Source of the DNA: Hymenolepis diminuta
Taxonomy: Eukaryota > Platyhelminthes > Cestoda > Cyclophyllidea > Hymenolepididae
Length of the DNA stretch: 64,000 nt
Direction: 5' to 3'
NCBI GenBank assembly: GCA_900708905.1
Contig: CAADRB010000036.1
Location: forward strand, 1,094,536-1,158,535
This document shows, one piece after another, positions 1 through 12,013 of the stretch. Under the pieces are notes generated by a model. It was not told where the DNA came from, did no database searches, and saw only the letters and a program-made list of their open reading frames with translations. A program made the position numbers and the translations under genes. Every line of letters begins with the position of its first letter. The stretch's first letter is position 1.

Positions 1-1336
1 TGAGTTGGGGTTTTATGCTTTTTAGGGGTAGAAATTGACATTTTGGCTCTTTAACAAAGACTTCCATTTGGGTCTTGATCAACTGTCTCGTTATATTTTC
101 TTCGACTTTCATAGGATATTTTCTCAATTGAAATGTGGCCAAAGAAGAAAGTTTTGTACATATTCTAAATTGCATCAGAACTACTAAACAACTACAATCA
201 AATATTCCTATTTAACTTCTACTACCTTGATCGTATGGAGGCCTTGGACAGCTGAGTGTGCCAAAAAGTCTCTCCCCCTCTTTGTACATCAATGCGAAAT
301 AGTCAAATGAAGACCCCCGAATGTTTGTGGGCTGTGGGCTTACCAACTGTGATCGGCACACGCGCTTGTATATGCCAGCTGTGCTGTTTTGGACTGCGCG
401 TGGCGCGCACTTGATCGATTTGTGCGCATGTGTGGGCTCCTCTACGTATGTGTGTGTGTGTGTTTTCGCTTGCCTATACGTGTACGTGTGTGGGCACTTT
501 TTTAAATGCGTGTTGATGATCTGATTAGGGCAAACTTTTATGGGGTTAGCTACTGCTAGTTGAGTTGAAAACATACTTTTTTGAGGTAGGTTTCTATTAT
601 CTTGTTTATTCTTGTTTGATTAATTGTTCTGCTGTTCAGTTAATGTAGCCTTTTTGGGGTTTAGTTATCTTTGTCGTTGGATTAAATTATGGTCCTATTT
701 TCCTGAACGAGAGAAAATGGGACATATGATAGATAATCCGTATTTATAATATTTTAGGTCATTTAATAAAAAATAACGTATTATAGATTCGATTTGTTCA
801 GAGAAATGTATAGCTCTCAATATAACATTTACTGACAAGAAAAGAAGGGGAAAGACGAAGATTTTGAAGCAGTGGAAATTGGATTATTTTCAAGGATGAC
901 TTTATTGATTTGCGGGATGTCATTCCCACTGCATTGAAATTTGCAATTGGTAATTTATTAGCCGAGTAATAGACTTTATTATCCCTTAAGACGTTTTTGA
1001 GGATATTTCCAGAAGAATTAAAGAACAACTTAGATACCGAAATCCTTTTCCCTTAAATTCCCGGGTGATGGTTGAATTTTCAGAATCTAATTTCACATGG
1101 TGCAGTATGATGGAACGGTAGAAACCTGCGAACACGAATACAACTGCTCTGTACTAAGAGTTTTTTATAAAATAGCAATATTGATGTCAAATAGAGTGGA
1201 ACCGGTCGAGGAAAATCTATTACGTGTTGATTTCGTAAATCATGAAATCACATCAATCATTTATTTAATGAAATATCAGTCTTAAACTAATACTATTACA
1301 GGTCACTATGACTTGATTCTTTGTTCCCGATTTCAG
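1..1336. other. Left flank, probably intron of the partial gene
   Basis: No exon could be recognised here. The stretch at about 420-500 is GT-rich and contains a short (TG)7 run at 449-462. Short ORFs on both strands overlap this GT-rich tract and look like composition effects. Because the exon at 1337 starts with a splice acceptor, part of this stretch should be intron of that gene. Confidence 0.4.
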
Positions 1337-1728
1337 CCAAGGCAGCAGACTTCTAATGCAACGCCTACTGCTACGTTTGCGAACTCGAAAAATGAATCAA
1401 AAATACCTCTAAATGTTGGAAGCACATGGAGTGATTTGGTGGCCATCAATATTGATCTCGATCTTAAAGCATCTAACGGTCCCAATGTTCAAAAACCTGC
1501 TGCGCCGAGTCTCAGTCAGCTACAAAGTCAGAAACAAAATCTCCTGTTCTCTCAGCCAATACAACAAACTAGGACCCTACCAGGTACGATAGTTCAACCG
1601 CTAAAGTACATTACTAAACATAGCAGTAAAATAAAATTCTAATTTTTGCAGGTAGTATAGTCGGAGGCAATACGGGATCGAGCAGCTCAACCGTAGATGA
1701 TTTTGCGGATTTTTCAGCTTTTAAATAA
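1337..1728 (+). CDS. 3' end (two exons) of an unidentified gene, possibly an endocytic/clathrin-adaptor-like protein
   Basis: Two exons can be joined. Exon 1337-1583 follows a TTTCAG acceptor and ends at a GTACGA donor. Exon 1652-1728 follows TTTTTGCAG. The junction falls after the first base of a codon and keeps one frame to a TAA stop at 1726-1728. The product is the last 107 or so residues of a longer protein. It is rich in Ser, Asn, Gln and Pro, has a short segment TWSDLVAINIDLDL, and ends in an acidic-aromatic tail DDFADFSAF. Unstructured tails of this style, with DF/DxF-type motifs, are known in clathrin-associated proteins such as epsin-related adaptors and SCYL2. That is a resemblance of composition only. 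The upstream exons lie outside the window. Codon use and splice signals make coding status likely; the function is open. Confidence 0.55.
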
Positions 1729-1797
1729 TGCCACGAAGCACGTATTTAGTTTATAAGCGATTAACTCCTTTGAATACTATCCGTTGATAATGTCTTT

Positions 1798-1938
1798 NNN
1801 NNNNNNNNNNNNNNNNNNNNNNNNNNNNNNNNNNNNNNNNNNNNNNNNNNNNNNNNNNNNNNNNNNNNNNNNNNNNNNNNNNNNNNNNNNNNNNNNNNNN
1901 NNNNNNNNNNNNNNNNNNNNNNNNNNNNNNNNNNNNNN
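1798..1938. other. Assembly gap (141 N)
   Basis: A run of 141 N follows 69 bp after the stop codon of the upstream gene, so its 3' UTR is incomplete here. Confidence 0.99.
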
Positions 1939-3079
1939 AAAATATTAATCGAGTGAAGTCTTGTACGTATCTTGACTCTACTGTGAATGTGAATAACGTA
2001 GAATTAAATATTATGATTATGGGGCTCAGGCTATCTCTGAAAACGAGTGTGTTTTGATTAAGATTCCAGCAGAACTGCTCGAAACTTCAGTCAAATTTGC
2101 CCATATTTATGGTTTGCCTACTATCGCCTAAGGCAAATTGGTTGATGACAACATAAGGCTGTTCAGAACACTGCTCAACAGATGATGATTGGGGGCAAAT
2201 GAAAGTTAGAATGGTAAGGTCCCTCTGAGAAACCAAGCCATCCCATAACACAAGTTTATTAAGTAAGTCTGAGTAAACTCTGACAGTTACTGACTGACTA
2301 CCAATTACTGAAAGTGAGAAAATCGAAGTTTTCCACAAAAAAACTGGCTTAGCTTGCTGAAAGCTGATGCGATATTATTTGGATATTAAAGTTCTGATTA
2401 AGATAACAATACTACTCTTACTAGAACACCAACTCTAATTAATAGACGTGGGTAATTGGGAAATCGTCTACTTGGATGATCAGCGTCATCGACCCTTTGC
2501 AAGGGCACTAGTGCATAGACCATCACAAAAGCATAGATAAGAAATAATTTCCCATTAAAAAATGAAACAGTAATTAGAATTAATTTAAAACATGAAGGGT
2601 TATGCATCGGTTCTGCATCGATAGTGTTTCTTGTCATGCCAATTTCTTTGTTCAAACGGTTAAAAATTTTATGGAATATCTATCAATGTTCAGTTGATCC
2701 TTCTATCAGCAACTATTTTTGCTTACAGGTAGCCCTTATTTAAAGATAGTAGTTATATTTGTTTTGATAGTAGTATAATTTCGCACGACTGGTAGTTAAA
2801 TCATGGAGGAAGTGAAAATCTAGTTGGAATAAATACTTTTGCTGTAGGAGAAATGGTCGTGATATAGTGTAATGATCATATGCCTTTTCATTAGTGTTTG
2901 TAAATAATACAGATATATTTAAACAAGGGCAAGGCTTCCATTCATCTTTTTTCAAAACTTAAGAAATCCAAATTTATTTTAATCTTAAGAGGCGGTTGTT
3001 GACAAAAGATCATAAACATAATTTGGATAGGTTACTGGTGTTTAAGTAATACTACTAAAAAATCGGAATGTAAAATACA
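1939..3079. other. Intergenic, no recognisable feature
   Basis: AT-rich sequence with only short unspliced ORFs of 71-85 codons on the minus strand (2087-2338, 2398-2655, 2740-2955). None has a recognisable domain, and no convincing splice-site pairs were seen. Sequence near the right end may belong to the retrotransposon remnant that follows. Confidence 0.4.
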
Positions 3080-3741
3080 GTTCGGATATCAATCCAGAGG
3101 AGGTTCTTTGACATCAACATCAAAGATTTCTCCAATCTTTGGAAACATCAGACTGGAGAGTCATATGCTGTGTAATCTGAACTTAACTTTGGTTTGACCT
3201 CATGGCCTTTATGACATTTAATTTTACAGCTCTATTTGTTAGACCTTTATCATTCACAGTAGTGTCAAGATACGTATAGGACTTCACTCGAATAGTGTTA
3301 ATTTATTTAAAGAAATTTTTCACCTCGGTTTATACTGACACACGTATATAGACTATGTTTTGTCATCCGCACTTTCCATGGTATATGTGTCGAGCGTTAT
3401 TTTAAGCTTCTCTAGATGTCTATCTGCATGTCGTCAAAAAATTAACACGACACTAGTCATCTGCATGTTCTAATCATCTCAGTGGAAACTTGCATCCTGC
3501 AGTACTCAGGAATCTGACTCTCAAACTCAAATCTAATATGATTTTAAATACCATTCCCTTTGGATGCTTGCATAATTCCCATCTCCTCAGAAGGTACTTC
3601 ATCCGAGTCTTTGATGCAACCTTGTGGGATATATAGAAATTGAATAATGCAGTTTACTATCCTCTTTGATAGAATTTTTCCAACAGGAACTGAGTTAAAA
3701 ATCTTTCTAGAGTCTGTAGCGATAAGCGCAATGACGATCAA
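3080..3741 (-). pseudogene. Degraded non-LTR retrotransposon reverse transcriptase fragment
   Basis: Read on the minus strand, 3741 to about 3544 gives a segment with ALIATDSRKIFNSVP, a decayed form of the LINE reverse transcriptase motif A region (D-x-x-K-A-F-D-S-V). A degenerate (I)MQ-x-x-x-G-N/D block follows, where the 'LQGD' motif is expected. After a frame change, 3456-3467 reads HADD, matching the catalytic Y/F-A-D-D box. At 3242-3283 the frame reads YTYLDTTVNDKG, matching the conserved 'YLG..I...G' block downstream of the catalytic box. The order of these blocks is correct for a reverse transcriptase. Stops and frame changes interrupt it throughout, and no endonuclease or terminal repeat was found. 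It is an old, dead copy, RTE- or CR1-like by feel; the clade cannot be fixed by eye. Confidence 0.72.
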
Positions 3742-4204
3742 TGCTCACCCGAATTACTGTTTTTTGCAGCAAAATTAGCTCCTCTAATGGACATTCAGAA
3801 CTAAATTCATATAGAGTATTTAACACGATTTCTTGCACATGGAAGTTCATCCCTTCACAGAGAATGAATGCACGGTATTTACCACCTTAACAAAAATAAA
3901 AATATTTTGGTAATCAACTGGATCATATCTAACGCCCCTGACTTCGTAAACACCGATTGATTAAGCATCCTCCCTGGATTTGGGTATAAGGATTTTATCA
4001 TACAATCAATTAATAAAGAATTTCAGTGAGTAGAAATCAAGAGCTCGTTAATTCCACATGATAAGTTCATATTGTAAACCATTATCTTCTGGAATATTGG
4101 GTGATCATAATATTTTTCGTATATTTCCTAATATTGTAACACTGCATCTATTCCATTTAGTCTATTATCAACTTATACCATCCAACTGTTTAATTAGCAT
4201 GAAT

Positions 4205-5090
4205 TTATTCAATACGAACATATATAAAAAGTAACTGAAAACATGTTAATTGTGCAGGAGCAATCACAAAATAAATGTAGGACACGGTTCAAAATTGGCT
4301 TTTAGCATACTTAAATTGATTTTTGAAATTTTTACCATGATGAAAAAATAAAATGACCTTTTTGAGTCGAAGTTAAGAGCAGTGAAATACTTGATAGAAT
4401 CATGCGATTCTAACTTTGGGTAAAAGAAAATGAAAAAATTTATAATCGTTTTAATACGCCTAATTTGTCAACAGCATCCTATCGGGAACTTACCGATTGT
4501 TTAAAGTATATTATGGCCCTTTTGTGCCTCAATCTTTGTTTTAAATCTTCATACTTTGATTTTAATTTCCTTTTGAAACAGAATGAAACGATATCTCAGT
4601 TATTACACTCTGGTGCTCCAACTGTTACGCCTGGATTTCTTGCAAGGACTGCCTTTCTGGGACGAGTTGCAGATCAGTTCTTCCGAATTAGGGAACCACC
4701 GGATTCAAACGTTAGAGATTAAATGGCTGTTCTGAATAAGTTTTACAGCAATTATACTCATGAGATTGTTAAGTGGATTCTGCATTCAATATCCAGTATG
4801 CTTCTTCAAACGGATCAAGACCTTGATTGTTGGGAGGAAAAGGATCCTGATAATTTGTAAGAAAATTTATCAATGGCCGAGAAACGGACTGTCGCCTTCA
4901 AAAATTCATTTCCTTAAAACTTCATTAATCAAAGATCATCTTGAGAAAGGATTGACATTGTGGAGTCTTTATTATAAGAAACATAAATTCTGTCAACTTA
5001 ACATGTACTGTTCATAATTCTGTTTATAGAAGCTCCACTGACCGATAAGAATAAGCAACTAAACAAGTACCTTTTAGAAGTGCTTTTTTT
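4205..5090 (+). pseudogene. Partial, intron-containing HECTD1 pseudogene (exons 1-3 equivalent)
   Basis: This stretch repeats, in the same orientation, the order of the first HECTD1 exons found at 17.7-18.7 kb. About 4205-4506 matches exon 1 (KYLIESCDS against TYLVELSDP; YRELTDCLK against GRELAECLV). About 4507-4581 is an intron ending in an AAACAG acceptor. About 4582-4975 matches exon 2: ETISQLLHSGAP against the functional ETITQ..QAGAP, and VADQFFRIREPPDSNVRD against VADRLFRISEPSDSSVRD. The tryptophan codon after VRD is TAA here. A frameshift follows before IICKKIYQ, which matches IICKKIHK. A TTTATAG acceptor at about 5030 precedes a weak match to exon 3. Keeping the intron shows that it arose by DNA duplication, not retroposition. 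Stops and frameshifts make it non-functional. Confidence 0.82.
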
Positions 5091-8000
5091 CTAAATATCG
5101 TGGAAAAGAGGTCGAATAGGGTTCAATAAAGCGGTTGATTGATTTCGTTTATTTGTAACTGATTATCAAGGAATGTCTCTATGTCAGTGGGTGCTCAACA
5201 GATAGACCAAGTAGGAAAAGAGTTGTCGAGCGCAAGTACTAGGATATCAAATTTGTCGTTGAAATTTCTATGTAACGCATGTTTTAAGGCTACTTGCATT
5301 TATAAGTAGCATGAATAATACATAAAGGCTACAGAAAGGAATCCATTCCATCTAGTAAAAAAATCTTATTTGACACTTAAATAAGAAGATTCTTAAATTT
5401 TAATTTGATTTGACTAGTGCTATTGCACAACCTTTTACCTCGTCTTTAAAAGAAATATCTGTAGTCTAAGTCTCTCTGGATCGATGACATTTATCTAACA
5501 TTGCTACGGTGATTAAAATCAATCAAGAATACTTAAAATTGATTAAAAATGTAATAGGCATAAACTCATCAATTGCTAGTACTCAAGTTCTGTCGATAAT
5601 TTTAACATAAGGCGATTTTAGTCTTTTCAAAATCTTTTTTCCGTCGAGAGTTAAAAAATCTTCGACTTTTGCTGGCAAACAATCCATAATCTGACTTTAC
5701 CGTAAAAACACGTCTAAAATTTATCCTCAATCGTTATAATTTAGGTCAGAAAAAATAATTTACACTGTTTATAGTAAATTTGATATATTTACTGTAATAC
5801 TTGGTTTACAGTAATAAATTCACGTTTTCTTACTTTTGGCTATTGTAAACAGAAGATAACTTCTCGCACATTACATTTTACCCAAAAATGAAAATTATAT
5901 TTTAAACAATCAATTGTTGTAATTTGGTATCAGAGTATTATTAAAATCAATAACACGCGGCTGAAAATGAAGTCTGTAATTTATCGTCCTTTATCTGTAG
6001 CATCAAATCCTCTTGCTGCACTTTTTCCCTTTTGGGATTTATCAGTCCCGTTGACGTAAATAGTTCCAAATTATCGAAATAATAATTGATTTCTTCCACA
6101 GTCGATAAAAAGTGTTGAAATTTTTCTTTAATATTTGGCTATTAAATATGTCACTGAACTTACTCTGGGTTGATATTTATACCATTCTTTATGTATGTCG
6201 GCTTGATTTATCGATAATATTTGCATTAGCGTTTTGTTCATTTTCCAAAGAGCAAATGATATTTGCTTGTCTAATAGCTGCTGCTAAAGAATGAAATATG
6301 CACTCTGTAATTGGTATTGGAGTGCAAATATCATGAAATAACTATCGGCTAAAACGTTAATTTAGTCACCTTAAATGAAGAGGTAAATAGGACATTTCAA
6401 GCAAGAATTACGTATTTAAACAGGCTAAAACGAATAACCAATTTCAGGAAGCGTAGTTGCGAGCGTGTTTTATGGCTAATACCTGGCTCAAAGTAATTTA
6501 AACGGAACACAAACACGTTTTTACCAGAGATACTATTCAATAACACTTACAATACAACAGCCAAATTTGATATTTATATGTTATTATGAATATAAATTAA
6601 GAACCATTTATCAAATTGTATTGAATTAACTAATGACATACTGATCAGCCTACAGGCAGTGGTATGTAATTCATTAGATAGGCCACAGTGATAATAAACA
6701 GTTAAATTACCAAAGACAGTTAGTCTAATTGTGATGAAGATCATATTTATAGCCTATACTTCGCGTAATTCCGGCTTACGGAGAAGAAAATAATTCAAAG
6801 TCATTTCAATGCTGAGCTTGTTCTAAATTTTTGTAACCGTCATAATGCCCACTTTTGTATGGTATGTTATAGCATCGCTAAGAGACCTAATTCTGTTGCA
6901 ATGATATATCCACTCACTAGGTATTACAAGACTACAGATTACTTAGACTACAGAGAGAAGGTTAAGGCAGAATGTAATTAAACCATGACATTTTGTTAAC
7001 CAAGCAAGGGCATTATTATAGAAAGTAAGTCGCATTTTTGTTGTTAATGTTTGGATGTCAAAACACCGCCGATTGATAACAGTTTTGGTCACAAATAACT
7101 GTCAAAGTGTTAGGAACTATGTGTGTCCACATATTGATAAGGATGATGGATGATTTAGAGACGACCTGTGGGAATTGATTATCCTCAGACAAAATTGTAC
7201 AATGTAGCCTTGCTCTCCGTTTTGTTGATTATTGGTTGGCATGTAACTCTACTTTTAGTGTTTTTAATTAGAAGACTAATTAGATATCCAACGAGTTCAA
7301 ATTTTAAACTTAATACAAGTTATATTGATAAAATTAAGCTTTTATATTAAACCTACTTTTCTTTCAACGCACTTTTCAGTTAACAAAAAGGATGTGAATA
7401 TACCAGCACAGATTTTTACAATCATATTAGTCTTTAAAATGGAAAACTTTATTTATCACTGTTCATTTTGATCTGGACTTACATTTGTTTTGGTTAATGC
7501 AATGCAAGGTCTTGATGAAAGTGATATCAAGGGCGGAGTTAATTAAATAACGCCTAATTTGGATAAAAGGCTCTATCATTGTCATTTGTTTTCACTATAC
7601 CGATATGGAAAGCGGACGTATTAATGACATATTTCCGACTCCCGATTTCGCTAATATTCGTGTACCTTCATCTGCACTGGTCTGACGTTTCTAACTGTAC
7701 GATCTGGTGTAATCATCACTAGAAGTACAACAGAAAGTGCTTATGACTTTGACGTTTCATGGGAACGTTAATTTTAATGCCCAACAATTACTGCGAACGT
7801 ATTAGAGCAATATTTTTAATGACAATGTATCTTGGAGCGATAACATTTGCTAATTAATCAAGCTCCTAAGCATTATTTCTGGTGAAAAAGCCAGGGAAGG
7901 AAAAGGTCCCTCTATGTCAATTGTTTAAGCAAGAAATAATCTTATTGAGACTTCAAAAACGACCTACTTTGCTTAGTCAGTCAAAATTTTGTACACTTAA

Positions 8001-10703
8001 TTACACACATGTCAATAACATAATTTCAATTAATAAAAACGTGCAACAAAATAAAGATTTGCTTTAATGGGACGAGAAATTAAAGTGATTAGTAAAAATA
8101 AGGCAAATGTTAAAATGAGTAAATGCTGTTCATATAAAAAGGATACAATCAAAGACATTTTTAGAAAAAACATTCTAATGAAACAAACATAGAAATAAGG
8201 ACACCGAATACTCTTCATATAAGCGAGCAAAGTGCACCCTCAGGTTACCGATTCTCCATGCATTGTCGAATTTCAATCAATTAAATCTACACTCCGCCGT
8301 GCCCTTTTCATGCACAATGAAATAAATTTAATGATTATTACTAATACTAGATTTATTATTGCTCATGCTATCATGTTTAGGATTAAGAACAGCAATCTGA
8401 TATTGGCTGTTTAAGTACATCCAGCTATAATAGTTTAAACAACTAGTAAGAGTGTTTCCGCGATTGAGACCATTAGCCTCGCTTGTAAATTTTAAAACTT
8501 CGCACGAATCCCTTATTGTCTAAGAAAAAACGCAAAAAATTAAAGTTATTTTGAACTTGACGTAGTTGATGGACTTAAAGGTTTGCATGAGTACAACTGT
8601 CCGTGGTACTTATTCATTCTTTATGACAGTAAACACATTAAAATGGAAAAACGCTTTTGTAGCACAATGTCCTAGCTTCCAGAAGCACTGCTCGCATCTT
8701 CTTATATTTGGGCAAAATCATACAAATCACGATTGGTGAGAAGGACGACAATTGCCAAAACTCAAAAGTTTTGTCTGGGAATTTCGGCAGTCATTTAAGC
8801 TCAATGGATCAATGTTCCTACTGTCATGGCCTAAAGATTTGTGCTTTCTACTGCTTATAGAGAGGTCCACAATTTAATCTACTAACCACAAGGACTGAGA
8901 TTGCTGAAAACCCATATCCCAAATATCTAAATTGACATTCCCGATCTGTCCCAAAGTTAGAAGTAAGACGACAGAGTAGCTGAATATGGGTGGTCTACTT
9001 ATCTTAATTTTAACAGGCAGAAAAATGTGTTTACAAAAGCGAAGGTAGATTGCCATGACCTACCGAAACAGGTTATTAGCCAAAATGGCCAGGGAAACAC
9101 CCACATATATGTGGAGGTAGAATAAAGCGTACATTCTGAAGCATCTATTGGACAAGATGAGATAAAGACATATAGAGAGAATGTATTTATAGGAATAGAA
9201 CTAATTAGTCTCATAAATTCTAAGTAGTATTCCACAGTACTAAGGTATTTTTTCGTTTAAGCGTATACCAAATGACAAAATAAACAAAAAATTGAGTAAG
9301 TAAATTCCAGAAATTGTAATTTTTAACCACGATAAGTTTGCCTGAGCTTACTGACGTGAATCAATAAGCTTTGGGAAATTCACAACACCTACAATCACGA
9401 AATTCCGGCTTATAACACAAAGATGAACAAGATCATGTTAATGATGTGTGTAACATATGTAAAAGTAGATGTCATTGTGGAAATAGAACTGAGACATTAA
9501 TAAAGATATAAACACTAATCCGTTTATAACGGCGCCACATGCACACAACAATCACGTTAAAACCTTAAAACAAAATCCAGAGTGTTACGACGCCTACACT
9601 TATTCCCTATTAAATTTTCAAATGAGCTTTCAACTGAGTTGTTAATGCAATATGAAAGAATTGTTTATCGACATGATTTAAAACAGGCCCCTTATTATGG
9701 CCTTCAAAATGAATAAGAATAATCGTTTTGACATTTGTTAAAAATACAGAGAATGAGAAGGAAAGGGAGGAAGCAGTAGGAAGAGGAATTAAAAATCTGA
9801 AGATTAGGTGAGTGAAATTCGGGTTACGTTGAAAGTGTTGCTGATTTCTCGTTCTTCGGTCTCTGATGAGCAACAGATAAAAATATTTGTACACTTGATC
9901 AGAACAAGCTGAGATATGGGAGAATTAGTACGTACAGTAAATCTCCAATGTACAAACAGATTACAGGGATACTGCATTACAAGTCCAAGATTACTTATTA
10001 AGTTGACATATTTTTAGATGCAATTTTATTTTTAGTCGTAGATCCTAGAACAAAATAATTATAACATGTTTTCTTTTGACATTTATTCACAAAAAATATT
10101 AGTTTTTTCTGGTTGTCCAGTGGGAAAACGTGTTTCAGACCAATAAAGTAGCAAGATTGAGATTGCTTTTAGGTTAGTTAATAATTCAAATTTTTCCTTG
10201 TCATACTTTGTTTGAGATGTCGAGGCGTCCTAAAGCATTATTGTACAATAGGCGTAATTGAAATTGTTCTCTCACGACCACGTAATAGCTAAAACATTAA
10301 TTGTCGTCCTCTGTCTTTTAGCAAGCCGGGGGTAAATTTCAAAATGAAATGAAGACAGTTATCACATTTGTAAATATTCCTTAATTATTAGTGTCGAAGA
10401 CGATTTTTACATCAATTTTTTCGTTGTGACCAAAACTTTAGAGCGCATCTAAGCCCACCCGGTCATCCTTGCCTAAAAAATAAAGATTTGTTAATTGAAT
10501 GTTCTAAATATATAAACTGAAGGATTTGTTATATAAAATATGCGCTTATTTCAGCTGGAAAGTTTTTGAGATGAAAGAAGGGGTATTCAGCTGGGCCTCT
10601 TGGGAAACGCTAACTACCAGTTGATCTGTGGAATCTTACATCCTGGGGATAGTGAAGAGGATCCAGATTAACGGTTTAAGGTCCAACGTAATTAGTGAAA
10701 CCA
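5091..10703. other. Long intergenic stretch, no gene supported
   Basis: AT-rich sequence with only short ORFs on either strand (for example 6112-6294, 7168-7350, 7882-8067, 8999-9235, 9610-9894). None has a recognisable motif or a paired acceptor and donor. A 14-bp perfect palindrome CCACATATATGTGG lies near 9100-9113. It is too short to mean much alone. Confidence 0.45.
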
Positions 10704-12013
10704 TCTTGTTCATTCACTTTGACATCATTTTCTAGTCGATTACTTTTGACGTAGGTCACCATGTGTCAGACTTCTATGTAGTTCAGGCTGCGCTGCATTT
10801 GTTGTACTAATATGGCTCGTTCTTCTAAACATACGGTCCTCAACTGCAATAAATCACAATTTAGCAGTCCTGGAAATAATATAGTTTATTCAAACAAACA
10901 GTTGCCAGTTTGAAGCAAGCAAGTAGTCCTCGATAATGCTGCTGTTAAGGTCTCTTTCCTACTCTCATGTAAAAAATCATTATTGCCCACTATTTGCCCC
11001 TTAAGACAATTTATGCAATCCATTTATTTCTTTTTCTAGGAAGTGCAACATTCTAGAATTGCGTGTTGTATTTTTGTTGCACTGATTGTGCAACAGCTTT
11101 TTATATTACACCTTTTTAATTCAACCCGTGTGGTATCATCCAATTCACAGAATTGGTTATTTGACGATTCATATTTTCTTTTTTTCCCAGTTTGCGGCAA
11201 CTAACAATAACCTAGTTAGACAGCCATTATTTGTAGTCGCCACAAATTACCTATATATACGCTCAGGCTAAACTGCCACAAAGTGACTCCAAAAAGTGGC
11301 GGAATCAGACAGTCACTCCACGCATATTTTATTTAGCCCTTCCATGCAATTCCACTTTCACCAACGCAGTTTAGATGCGTCATCAGTTCCCCTTCAAGCC
11401 TCTCTCTTTTCTGCTCTCTCGTCTAATGTGCTACTAGTCTATCCCTACTCTCCTTCTTCTGACTTCACGAAAGCTATTAGCTTCTGTTAGCCATTAAGAG
11501 CACTAGGTTTTAAAGGGGACATCTCAGTGAGATGATAAAATATTTCAACAAGCACTAACGTTGCATTTTAATCTGAAATGATACAAATAAAATAAACGTT
11601 GTTATTATAGCAGCTTCCCTGCTAAGATAAGTTTTCAAATAATATGCCTTTATATTAAGAATTGCATTTTACATAATTCACTGTAATGAATAGCGCAATC
11701 GATCATTCCAATTATAGAATGAAATTCAGAGTGTCGGGCCCACTAAGAGATAGACCCACCCTACTAACAATTTTTCAGTATACTTTTATAACGTCTGATT
11801 TTTGCGACTGATGGTGCAATCGTCACTATCCGTATTGCGTCATCTTGTTAAAGAATTAAAACGTGTGAATACGGGCGCATTCTATAACTTGAGAGAGTGT
11901 GATTTGCGAATAGATTACATTGAATATTTAAGCAAGAATATTTTGTAAGAAAGCAAAACTGAATGCTAATCACCGAACATCGGGGAATCCGGAGGGACGA
12001 AGCATGAAATTTG
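10704..12013 (+). repeat. Large inverted repeat 1, left arm (1310 bp)
   Basis: The reverse complement of 33828-35137 matches this segment base for base in every line I compared, with no indel: both arms are exactly 1310 bp. Identity stops sharply at both ends (TCTTGTTCATTC on the outer side, GAAATTTG on the inner side). The arm has no terminal inverted repeat, no poly-A tail, and no target-site duplication that I can see. It holds two short ORFs (11086-11271 and 11296-11490) without known motifs, and a small perfect hairpin GTTGCAC-TGATT-GTGCAAC at about 11077-11095. The two arms bracket HECTD1. See the findings for the choice between a recent rearrangement and an assembly artefact. Confidence 0.97.

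Noticed and set aside
212..574. 120-codon minus-strand ORF, and a 67-codon ORF on the opposite strand
   Set aside because: Both span a GT/AC-rich low-complexity tract and mirror each other; no domain and no splice support.
6620..6675. Imperfect hairpin TAATGACATAC ... GTATGTAATTCATTA
   Set aside because: Short and imperfect, in AT-rich DNA where such pairing is common.
11086..11490. Two ORFs (61 and 64 codons) that recur exactly at 34351-34755
   Set aside because: The duplication of the ORFs follows from the perfect inverted repeat and is no evidence of selection. They lack recognisable motifs and splice signals.
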